Source: Burkholderiales bacterium
Lineage (GTDB): Bacteria; Pseudomonadota; Gammaproteobacteria; Burkholderiales; Burkholderiaceae_F
DNA: 5,734 nucleotides
Assembly (NCBI GenBank): GCA_021298875.1
Contig: JAJTHJ010000321.1
Coordinates: 1 to 5,734 of the forward strand
Direction of reading: 5' to 3'
The translations under genes were made by a program, and so were the position numbers. A model generated the notes under the pieces. It was not told where the DNA came from, did not search any database, and saw only the letters and a list, made by a program, of their open reading frames with translations. Positions 1 to 5,288 of the stretch are shown piece after piece (position 1 is the first letter of the stretch; every line of letters starts with the position of its first letter).

Positions 1-7
1 CGCACTG

Positions 8-832
8 ATGCGCCGCGCCTTGCTGCTGTTCGCGCTGCTGCTCGCCCCGCTCGCTGCGCTCGCGCAGTTCGACCATCGCCACGCGGCGTGGGACACCCTG
101 CTCGCGAAGCATGTCAAGGTCGCCACGGACGGCAAGAGTTCGCGCGTGGACTACAAAGGCTTTGCCGCCGACCGCGCCGCCTTGCAGGCCTACCTGAAGA
201 CGCTCTCCGCCGTGACGCCGGCCGAGTTCGCCGGCTGGAACAAGGCGCAGCAGTACGCTTTTCTGGCTAACGCCTACAACGCGTTCACGGTCGAGAAGAT
301 CCTGACCCGCTACCCGAACCTCAAGTCGATCCGCGACTTCGGCAGCGTGTTCGGCAACCCGTGGAAGGACAAGTTCTTCGTGCTGCTGGGCCGCGAGCAG
401 AACCTCGACGGCATCGAGCACGAGACGATGCGCGCCCCCGGCGCCTACGACGACCCGCGCGTGCACGTAGCGGTGAACTGCGCCAGCATCGGCTGCCCGA
501 TGCTCGGGCGCGAGGCCTTCGGCGCCGAGCGGCTCGAGGCGCAACTCGAAGACCTGATGCGGCGCTTCATGAGCGACGCGACGCGCAACCGGGTCAACCC
601 GGCCAGCGGCAAGCTGGAGTTGTCGAAAATCTTCGACTGGTACAAGGTCGACTTCGAGCGCGGCGGCAAGAGCTTCCTCGGCTTCGCGGGATTTAAGAGC
701 GTGGCCGAGGTGGGCAACCGCTACGCGGAGCAGCTGGCCGCGAACGAGGCCGACCGCGCACGGCTGCGCTCCGGCGAGGTCGAGGTGGTCTTTCTCGACT
801 ACGACTGGCGCCTGAACGACGTCGCGCGCTGA
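8..832 (+). CDS. Exported DUF547 domain protein
   Basis: A 274-residue protein of the DUF547 family, whose biochemical role is not established. Residues 1-19 form a signal peptide: MRR, a Leu/Ala-rich core, then Ala-Leu-Ala before Gln20, so the mature protein should be periplasmic or otherwise exported. Family hallmarks are visible in order: FLANAYNAFTV (85-95), LDGIEHETMR (133-142), RVHVAVNCASIGCP (151-164) with paired Cys158 and Cys163, LSKIFDWYKVDF (205-216) and a C-terminal YDWRLN (265-270). The length is normal for a stand-alone, single-domain member, and both ends look complete. The ATG at 8 is taken because the signal peptide starts there. It overlaps a TGA at 6-8, which may be the stop of an upstream gene, but the window shows too little to prove this. 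The next gene follows after 49 bases. Family assignment is firm; the function is unknown. A hydrolase- or transglutaminase-like activity using the conserved Cys and His would be speculation. Confidence 0.93.
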   Translation: MRRALLLFALLLAPLAALAQFDHRHAAWDTLLAKHVKVATDGKSSRVDYKGFAADRAALQAYLKTLSAVTPAEFAGWNKAQQYAFLANAYNAFTVEKILTRYPNLKSIRDFGSVFGNPWKDKFFVLLGREQNLDGIEHETMRAPGAYDDPRVHVAVNCASIGCPMLGREAFGAERLEAQLEDLMRRFMSDATRNRVNPASGKLELSKIFDWYKVDFERGGKSFLGFAGFKSVAEVGNRYAEQLAANEADRARLRSGEVEVVFLDYDWRLNDVAR

Positions 833-881
833 CGCGCCGTGAACCCGCGCGCCGGCACAATCGCGGGCCACCCGCTCCGCC

Positions 882-1604
882 ATGCACCCCGTCCTCGTCG
901 CCACCGCCGCGCCGGCGCCACCGCGCCTGCCGGTCGCACTCGCCCTCGGCATGGTCGGCAGCCTGGGCGAGGAGCTGCTGGCGCAACTGGTCGGCTCGAT
1001 GCGCTTGCAGGCGGTCTACGTCGGCGTGACGCAATCGATCGGCTCGGCCACTGCGAGGTTTCGCCCCTGGGTGGTCGGGCGCGGCGTCGTGGCAGTCGAC
1101 GAAGCCTGGCTCTGCCTGACCGACCCGCAGAGCTTCGTCCCCGCCGGCACGCCGGTGCGCCGCTACGCGCCGGCCGAGACGCTCGCCGCCGCCGAACTCG
1201 CGCGACAGTGCGGCGCACGGCGGCTGGTGGTGGTCGCGCCACTCACGGCGCTGTTGCAGATGAGCGCCACCGGCCTGCTGCTCGACGGCGAGGCCGAACT
1301 GCGGCTGCGCGCACTGGGCTTCGAGCAACTGGTCGTCGTGCGCCCGACCGCGGCGGAAGTTGCCGAACACGGCGGCCCCTGGCTGGCGCGGCTGGTGCGC
1401 GCTGGCGCGCGCGCGGTGGCCGGCATCATGCTGCCGGGCTACGCGCAACTGCTGTCGGCGCGCACCGCGGCGGCGGCGATCGTCGAGGCGGTGCAGACGG
1501 CACCCACCGGCGTCGGCGTCTTTGGCGCGCGCGAGCTGATGCGGATCGTCGAGCGGCGGCTGCCGGAACTCGCGCCCAAGAAGCGCCGTTGGAGCCGGCG
1601 GTGA
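882..1604 (+). CDS. Degenerate atypical SDR / TIP30-like NAD(P)-binding protein
   Basis: A 240-residue protein resembling atypical short-chain dehydrogenases of the TIP30 (HTATIP2) / nucleoside-diphosphate-sugar epimerase-like group. A nucleotide-binding loop GMVGSLG (23-29, pattern GxxGxxG) follows beta strand PVALAL. A second strand, RRLVVVAP (113-120), leads to the region where relatives carry the catalytic YxxxKGE. Here the aligned stretch reads GLLLDGEAEL (131-140), so the Tyr position is Gly131 and the Lys position is Asp135. The following LRALGFEQLVVVRP (142-155) matches the usual 'ralgf...ilRP' segment of the fold. I infer a Rossmann protein that may bind a dinucleotide but lacks standard SDR catalysis. 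No clear ribosome-binding site precedes the ATG at 882. No earlier start is convincing, and the next Met (24) lies inside the nucleotide loop. The stop overlaps the GTG start of the next gene (GTGA, 1601-1604), suggesting coupling to the glycosyltransferase. A regulatory or scaffolding role is possible. Confidence 0.68.
   Translation: MHPVLVATAAPAPPRLPVALALGMVGSLGEELLAQLVGSMRLQAVYVGVTQSIGSATARFRPWVVGRGVVAVDEAWLCLTDPQSFVPAGTPVRRYAPAETLAAAELARQCGARRLVVVAPLTALLQMSATGLLLDGEAELRLRALGFEQLVVVRPTAAEVAEHGGPWLARLVRAGARAVAGIMLPGYAQLLSARTAAAAIVEAVQTAPTGVGVFGARELMRIVERRLPELAPKKRRWSRR
1591..1594 (+). promoter_or_regulatory. Ribosome-binding site GGAG for the GTG start at 1601
   Basis: GGAG lies 6 bases before the GTG at 1601. 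It supports starting the glycosyltransferase there, inside the end of the preceding gene, and not at a far upstream codon of the same open frame. Confidence 0.6.
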
Positions 1605-2287
1605 AGCTCGCCGTGGTGATGCCGACGCTGAACGAGGCTGCCGGCATCGGCACCGCGCTCACCGCACTCGCCCCGCTGCGCGCGCGCGGCGCGGTGGTCG
1701 TCGTCGCCGACGGCGGCAGCGACGACGACACTGTCGCCCGCGCCACGCCGCTGACCGACCGGGTGTTGGCCGCCCCGCACGGCCGCGCCGCGCAGATGAA
1801 CGCGGGTGCCGCCTGCGCCGAGGCGCGCGCTGCCGACGCACTGCTTTTCCTGCACGCCGACACGCAGTTGCCGGATGAGGCGGAACGGCTGATCGCCGCC
1901 GCGCTGGCCACCCGCGCCTGGGGCCGCTTCGACGTGACGATCGAAGCTGCGCATCCGATGCTGCGCGTGGTCGCCGCGATGATGAACTGGCGCTCGCGCG
2001 CCACCGGTATCGCCACCGGCGACCAGGCGATCTTCTGCACGCGGCAGGCGTACGACGCGCTGGGCGGCTTCGCACCGCTGCCGCTGATGGAGGACATCGA
2101 CTTCTCCCGCCGCGCCAAACGCCTGTCGCCGCCGGCCTGCCTGCGCGCATGCGTAGCGACCTCCGGCCGCCGCTGGCAGCGGCATGGCGTGTGGCGCACG
2201 ATCCTGCTGATGTGGCGATTGCGCGCGGCCTACTTCTTCGGCGCCGACCCGGCGCGGCTGGCGCAGCGCTACCGCGCGGCGCGCTGA
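1601..2287 (+). CDS. Family-2-type glycosyltransferase, TIGR04283 (rSAM/selenodomain-associated transferase 2)
   Basis: A 228-residue cytoplasmic GT-A fold glycosyltransferase. Visible motifs in order are VMPTLNE (6-12, nucleotide-sugar binding start), ADGGSDDDT (36-44), GRAAQMNAGA (61-70), LHADT (84-88, the DxD-type metal/nucleotide site), GDQAIF (140-145), MEDIDFSRR (163-171, ED catalytic-base region) and SGRRWQRHG (188-196). This set, especially GRAxQMNxGA, LHADT and GDQAIF, is diagnostic for the TIGR04283 group. Databases often call the group arsenosugar-biosynthesis glycosyltransferase because of its co-occurrence with the radical SAM protein ArsS. Donor and acceptor are unknown. The GTG start fits because VKLAVVMPTLNE is where the family begins, a GGAG precedes it, and it overlaps the previous stop. 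The open frame continues far upstream, but that part is a shadow of the SDR-like gene. The TIGR04282 gene begins 3 bases after the stop, the classic pairing of the two transferases. Confidence 0.93.
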   Translation: MKLAVVMPTLNEAAGIGTALTALAPLRARGAVVVVADGGSDDDTVARATPLTDRVLAAPHGRAAQMNAGAACAEARAADALLFLHADTQLPDEAERLIAAALATRAWGRFDVTIEAAHPMLRVVAAMMNWRSRATGIATGDQAIFCTRQAYDALGGFAPLPLMEDIDFSRRAKRLSPPACLRACVATSGRRWQRHGVWRTILLMWRLRAAYFFGADPARLAQRYRAAR

Positions 2288-2290
2288 CCG

Positions 2291-2893
2291 ATGATCGCTA
2301 GCGACGCGCTCGCGATCTTTGCCCGTGCGCCACAGCCGGGGCAGGCCAAAACGCGGCTGATCCCGCGGCTCGGTGCCGAAGGTGCCGCGCACTTGCAGGC
2401 GCGGTTGATCGAACTTGCAATCGCCAAAGCGGCCACCCTGCCCGACTGCGCGACCACGCTGTGGCTGGACGGCGACCCGGCCCTGCTGCCGCCGGCGGCG
2501 CGCGCCGTGCCGCGACAAACGCAGCGCGGCGCCGATCTGGGCGAACGGATGGCCGACGCCTTCGCCCGCACGCTGCGCACGACGCGGCGGATGGTGCTGA
2601 TCGGCACCGACTGCCCGGCGCTCACGGTCGAGGATCTGCGCGCCGCCTTCGCCGCACTGGCCACGCACGAGGTCGTGGTGCAGCCGGCGCTGGATGGCGG
2701 CTACGTGCTGATCGGCCTGACCGCGCCGCAGCCGCAACTCTTTGCCGGCATCCGCTGGGGCAGCGACGAAGTGCTCGCCGCCACGCGCGAGCGCATCGCC
2801 GTGCTGGGCCTGCGCGGCGCCCTGCTCGACCCCCGGCCCGATCTCGACACTCCGGAGGACTATATGCACGCCACCGCGCGAGGATGGCTATGA
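2291..2893 (+). CDS. DUF2064 / TIGR04282 GT-A transferase (rSAM/selenodomain-associated transferase 1)
   Basis: A 200-residue protein related to CofC/MobA-type nucleotidyltransferases, usually named TIGR04282 or DUF2064. Motifs are FARAPQPGQAKTRL (10-23, the nucleotide-binding P-G-x-x-K-T-R-L loop), RGADLGERMADAF (79-91), IGTDCP (104-109, the metal-binding TD), PALDGGYVLIGL (132-143), WGSDEVL (156-162) and a C-terminal DLDTPED (184-190). All key residues are present and the length is typical. It probably transfers a nucleotide or sugar moiety in the same pathway as the preceding TIGR04283 enzyme. The actual reaction is not established, and 'arsenosugar' labels rest on genome neighbourhood. 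The ATG at 2291 comes 3 bases after the previous stop with no good Shine-Dalgarno sequence, so re-initiation after the upstream gene is likely. Its TGA overlaps the next ATG (ATGA, 2890-2893). Cytoplasmic, with no membrane segment. Confidence 0.93.
   Translation: MIASDALAIFARAPQPGQAKTRLIPRLGAEGAAHLQARLIELAIAKAATLPDCATTLWLDGDPALLPPAARAVPRQTQRGADLGERMADAFARTLRTTRRMVLIGTDCPALTVEDLRAAFAALATHEVVVQPALDGGYVLIGLTAPQPQLFAGIRWGSDEVLAATRERIAVLGLRGALLDPRPDLDTPEDYMHATARGWL
2881..2884 (+). promoter_or_regulatory. Ribosome-binding site AGGA for the start at 2890
   Basis: AGGA (part of GAGGA) sits 5 bases before the ATG at 2890. An alternative in-frame ATG at 2884 overlaps this element and would have no ribosome-binding site of its own, so 2890 is preferred. 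The two starts differ by only two residues. Confidence 0.55.
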
Positions 2894-3615
2894 AGCGAGC
2901 CGCCTTGACGGCACTTGCCCTGCTCGCCGCGCTGCCCGCCGCCGCGCAAGCACCGCAGCTCGCGCCGTTTTCCACGGCAGAACCCGGCCCCCCGCCGCCG
3001 CCGTGGGAGCTGCTGACCCTGCCCAAGCTGCCCAAGCACACGCGCTTCGAGATCGCGGACATCGACGGCACGCGCGCGCTGCGGGCGGAAGCCGACGCCA
3101 GCTCCGCCAACCTGCTGACACCGGTCGAGCCGGCGCTGGGCCAGCGGCCGATCCTGACGTGGCGCTGGCGGGTCGATGCGTTTCCGGCCGGCGCCGATCT
3201 GCGGCGCAAGCAGGGCGACGACACCGCCGCGCGGCTGTGCGTCCTGTTCGACGTGCCCGACGCGCGGCTCGCCTTTGGCGTGCGGATGCAGTTGAAGCTC
3301 GGCCGCACGCTGTTCGACCCGGCCCTGCCGGCCGCATCGATCTGCTACGTGTGGGACGAAAAGCTCGCCGCTGGCACCTCGCTGCCCAACGCCTACACCG
3401 ACCGGGTGCGGATGATCGTGCTGCGCCAAGGCGGCCCCGGTCCGTGGGCCGACGAACGGCGCGACGTGCAGGCCGACTTCGCCCGCGCCTTTCCCAGCGA
3501 AGCCGCCGGTGGCTTCCGCCCGCGGATCGCCGCCATCGGCATCGCCAACGACGGCGATAACACCGGCGGCAGTTCGCGCGCCTGGTTTGGCGACGCGAAA
3601 CTGCTCGATCCATGA
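2890..3615 (+). CDS. Exported DUF3047 domain protein
   Basis: A 241-residue DUF3047 protein of unknown biochemical function. A signal peptide covers about residues 1-19 or 1-21 (MKR, hydrophobic Ala/Leu core, Ala-rich cleavage region), followed by a Pro-rich linker (33-38), so it should be periplasmic. Family features are LTWRWRVD (89-96), GDDTAARLCVLFD (109-121), ICYVWDEKL (151-159), DRVRMIVLRQG (171-181), then W186 and a DERRDVQADFARAFP segment (188-202). The C-terminal block IGIANDGDNTGG (216-227) is followed by an aromatic AWFGDAKL (231-238). The alternating hydrophobic strands and conserved Trp/Asp/Asn pattern suggest a beta-rich, possibly carbohydrate-binding fold; that is inference. 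The ATG overlaps the previous stop and the TGA overlaps the next ATG (3612-3615). Translation is therefore coupled to the TIGR04282 transferase before it and the flavoprotein after it. An alternative start at 2884 adds two residues. Confidence 0.9.
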   Translation: MKRAALTALALLAALPAAAQAPQLAPFSTAEPGPPPPPWELLTLPKLPKHTRFEIADIDGTRALRAEADASSANLLTPVEPALGQRPILTWRWRVDAFPAGADLRRKQGDDTAARLCVLFDVPDARLAFGVRMQLKLGRTLFDPALPAASICYVWDEKLAAGTSLPNAYTDRVRMIVLRQGGPGPWADERRDVQADFARAFPSEAAGGFRPRIAAIGIANDGDNTGGSSRAWFGDAKLLDP

Positions 3616-4739
3616 CCCGACGGCTGCTGTTGATCGGCGGCGGCCACGCGCACGTCGGCGTGCTGGCGGCGCTGGGCCGCGAGCCGCTGCGCGATGACGA
3701 CGGCGCGCCGTGGGAGGTGACGTTGGTGTCGCCCTACGAGCGGCAGGTCTACTCCGGCATGCTGCCCGGTTGGATCGCCGGGCATTACCGGATCGAGCAG
3801 TGCGTGATCCCGCTGCGCCCGCTGGCACAGCGGGCCGGCGTGCGCTATGTGCAGGCGCATGCGACGGGATTGACGCTCGCCGCGCGTACCGTGCAGACCG
3901 ATATCGGCGAGACGCTGCCCTTCGATCTCGTGTCCATCGATATCGGCCCGGCCTTCGACTGGGCAACGCTGCCCGGCGCGCGGGAGCATGCGGTGGCGCT
4001 GCGGCCGATCGAGCATTTCATCGTCGCCTGGCAGCAGTTGCACGCACGTCTGGCGCAGGCCGGCACGGTGCCGGCCACCATCGTCGGCGGCGGCGCCGGA
4101 GGGGTGGAGATCGCGCTCGCCTGGGCGCACCGCGCGCAGCGCGAGGCGCTGCCGCTGCGCCTGCAACTCGTGTGCGGGCGCGCCGGCCCGGTGCCGACGC
4201 TGCCGCCGGCGGTGGGCGCGCGCCTGCGCCACTGGCTCGCGCGCAGCGAGGTGCGACTGATCGAAGACGAAGCCGCCGGGGTCCATGCGGATGCCGTGCA
4301 GCTCGCCGGCGGCGAGCCGCTGCCTTCGGCCGGCACGCTGGCCGCCACCGGCGCCGCGGCGGTGGCCTGGCCGGCGCAGGCCGGGCTCGCCGTCGATGCG
4401 CGCGGCTTCATCGCCGTGGACGAGCACTTGCGCTCGACCTCGCATCCCTTCGTCTTTGCGACCGGCGACTGCGCCACGATGGTCGAGCATCCGCGACCGA
4501 AGTCGGGTGTTTACGCGGTACGCGCGGGGCCGCCGCTTGCGTTCAACCTCCGGCGCATCGCGGCGGAACGAGCGCCGCAACGCTACCTGCCGCAGCGGCG
4601 CGCGCTGTATCTGCTCGCAACCGGGCCGCAACACGCAATCGGCGTCTGGGGCAAGCTCGTCGCCGAGGGCGACTGGGTCTGGCGCTGGAAGGACTGGATC
4701 GACCGGCGGTTCATGGCGATGTATGGTGCGGAGGCGTGA
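3612..4739 (+). CDS. FAD/NAD(P)H oxidoreductase, TIGR03169 (stand-alone 'N-terminal to SelD' type)
   Basis: A 375-residue flavoprotein of the NDH-2-like pyridine nucleotide-disulfide oxidoreductase superfamily. The FAD-binding loop IGGGHAHV (8-15) carries the HAHV signature of the TIGR03169 group, followed by SPYERQVYSGMLPG (40-53). The NAD(P)H-binding loop is IVGGGAGGVEIAL (157-169). The second FAD contact ATGDCA (283-288) precedes PRPKSGVYAVRAG (294-306), and the C-terminus WKDWIDRRFM (359-368) is typical. No CxxC or CxxxxC redox pair is visible, so disulfide-reductase chemistry is unlikely; the electron acceptor is unknown. In many bacteria this module is fused in front of SelD (selenide, water dikinase), but here it ends at its natural boundary and no SelD follows in the window. 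Its ATG overlaps the previous stop. Its TGA is the first triplet of a heptamer repeat array. No Shine-Dalgarno sequence is evident, which fits translational coupling. Confidence 0.92.
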   Translation: MTRRLLLIGGGHAHVGVLAALGREPLRDDDGAPWEVTLVSPYERQVYSGMLPGWIAGHYRIEQCVIPLRPLAQRAGVRYVQAHATGLTLAARTVQTDIGETLPFDLVSIDIGPAFDWATLPGAREHAVALRPIEHFIVAWQQLHARLAQAGTVPATIVGGGAGGVEIALAWAHRAQREALPLRLQLVCGRAGPVPTLPPAVGARLRHWLARSEVRLIEDEAAGVHADAVQLAGGEPLPSAGTLAATGAAAVAWPAQAGLAVDARGFIAVDEHLRSTSHPFVFATGDCATMVEHPRPKSGVYAVRAGPPLAFNLRRIAAERAPQRYLPQRRALYLLATGPQHAIGVWGKLVAEGDWVWRWKDWIDRRFMAMYGAEA

Positions 4740-4778
4740 TCGGTGATCGGTGATCCGTGGTCGGTGGTCGGTGGCCGC
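4737..4778 (+). repeat. Tandem heptamer array, six units of TGRTCGG type
   Basis: Six contiguous 7-base units without gaps: TGATCGG at 4737 and 4744, TGATCCG at 4751, TGGTCGG at 4758 and 4765, and TGGCCGC at 4772. The first three units share TGATC, giving GATC sites at 4738, 4745 and 4752, exactly 7 bases apart. The last three share TGGYC. The first unit includes the stop codon of the flavoprotein gene. The array fills most of the 56-base gap before the DUF1499 gene, and a weaker GTCGGTG echo follows at 4779-4785. It has no inverted symmetry that would make a terminator hairpin. Short 7-base tandem arrays of this general style occur between genes in some GC-rich proteobacteria such as Xanthomonas relatives; their role is not established. 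Confidence 0.85.
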
Positions 4779-4786
4779 GTCGGTGT

Positions 4787-4791
4787 GGAGG
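4787..4791 (+). promoter_or_regulatory. Ribosome-binding site GGAGG for the start at 4796
   Basis: A full GGAGG lies 4 bases before the ATG at 4796, slightly close but the best match in the window. It decides the start of the DUF1499 gene over in-frame GTG codons further upstream within the repeat array. Confidence 0.65.
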
Positions 4792-4795
4792 TGTG

Positions 4796-5275
4796 ATGAG
4801 AATCGCGTTGATCGTTGTCGTCGTTGTCGCGCTGCTGGTGCTCGGGGCGGGGCAGTTGGGCTTGTTCAGTGGACGGATGCCGGACGATCTCGGCGTGCGC
4901 GAAGGCAGGCTCGAGCCGCCCTCGCGCACCGAGAATTCCGTCAGCAGCCAGGCCGCGCTGCACGACGGAGACGGCGCGCGCTACGCCGCGATCGATCCGC
5001 TGCGCTACGGCGGCGACGGCGCCGCGGCGCTGACGAAGATTGGCCGCATCGTGATGGCGATGCCGGGCGCGCGGATCATGCGAAGCGGCCCGGACTACCT
5101 GTACGTTCAGTTCCACACGCGCTGGCTGAAGTTCGTCGACGACGCGGAGTTCTGGGTCGATCCCGCCGGCGGCGTCATCCACGTGCGCAGCGCCTCGCGG
5201 CTGGGGCGCAAGGACTTCGGCGTCAACCGCGCACGGATCGAGGCGATCCGCGCGCGATTTGCCGCCACAGGGTGA
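4796..5275 (+). CDS. Membrane-anchored DUF1499 family protein
   Basis: A 159-residue protein of the DUF1499 family; function unknown. Residues 3-19 form one strongly hydrophobic helix (IALIVVVVVALLVLGAG) that is probably an N-terminal membrane anchor with the rest outside the cytoplasm. Family features are PPSRTENSVSSQA (41-53), FHTRWLKFVDDAEFW (106-120) and VIHVRSASRLGRKD (127-140) followed by FGVNRARIEAIR (141-152). The last block is the diagnostic RSASRxGxxDxGxNRxRxExIR pattern. Many relatives read PNCVSS where this protein has ENSVSS, so the usual Cys is Ser48. The start at 4796 is chosen for the GGAGG and because it places the hydrophobic helix at the N-terminus. The gene is separated from the flavoprotein by the heptamer array and followed 13 bases later by a PepSY-type membrane protein, which suggests it belongs with that downstream unit or a shared envelope function. 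Confidence 0.88.
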   Translation: MRIALIVVVVVALLVLGAGQLGLFSGRMPDDLGVREGRLEPPSRTENSVSSQAALHDGDGARYAAIDPLRYGGDGAAALTKIGRIVMAMPGARIMRSGPDYLYVQFHTRWLKFVDDAEFWVDPAGGVIHVRSASRLGRKDFGVNRARIEAIRARFAATG

Positions 5276-5277
5276 CC

Positions 5278-5281
5278 GGAG
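5278..5281 (+). promoter_or_regulatory. Ribosome-binding site GGAG for the start at 5289
   Basis: GGAG begins 2 bases after the DUF1499 stop and lies 7 bases before the ATG at 5289, an ideal spacing. It supports the start of the PepSY-type gene. Confidence 0.6.
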
Positions 5282-5288
5282 CGCGCCA

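Noticed and set aside
1..8. TGA at 6-8 overlapping the ATG of the DUF547 gene, possibly the end of an upstream gene
   Set aside because: Fewer than two codons precede it, so no coding claim can be made. It is noted only as a hint that the operon extends upstream.
829..861. Possible promoter before the SDR-like gene: CTGACG at 829-834 and CACAAT at 856-861
   Set aside because: The elements are weak matches with a 21-base spacer instead of about 17, so they do not support a promoter. An internal start site here remains possible but unproven.
839..2287. A single 482-residue open frame ending in the glycosyltransferase, suggesting a fusion protein
   Set aside because: The first 254 codons are Arg/Ala-rich low-complexity sequence that overlaps the SDR-like gene in another frame. 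The glycosyltransferase motifs begin right after the GTG at 1601, which has its own ribosome-binding site.
1439..2869. A 476-residue antisense open frame on the - strand
   Set aside because: Long antisense frames are expected in GC-rich coding DNA. The translation is His/Arg/Gly/Ala-rich with no recognisable motif, and it lies opposite two well-supported genes.
2461..3615. A 384-residue open frame containing DUF3047 with a long N-terminal extension
   Set aside because: The extension is the shadow of the TIGR04282 gene. The signal peptide and ribosome-binding site place the true start at 2890.
3393..4634. A 413-residue antisense open frame on the - strand
   Set aside because: Same artefact: it is compositionally biased and lies opposite the clearly recognised flavoprotein.
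3710..4753. A 347-residue + strand frame overlapping the flavoprotein gene
   Set aside because: The Arg/Ala-rich translation has no family features. The other frame carries complete FAD and NAD(P)H motifs.
4740..4795. A rho-independent terminator after the flavoprotein gene
   Set aside because: The repeats are direct, not inverted, and no GC hairpin followed by a T run is present.
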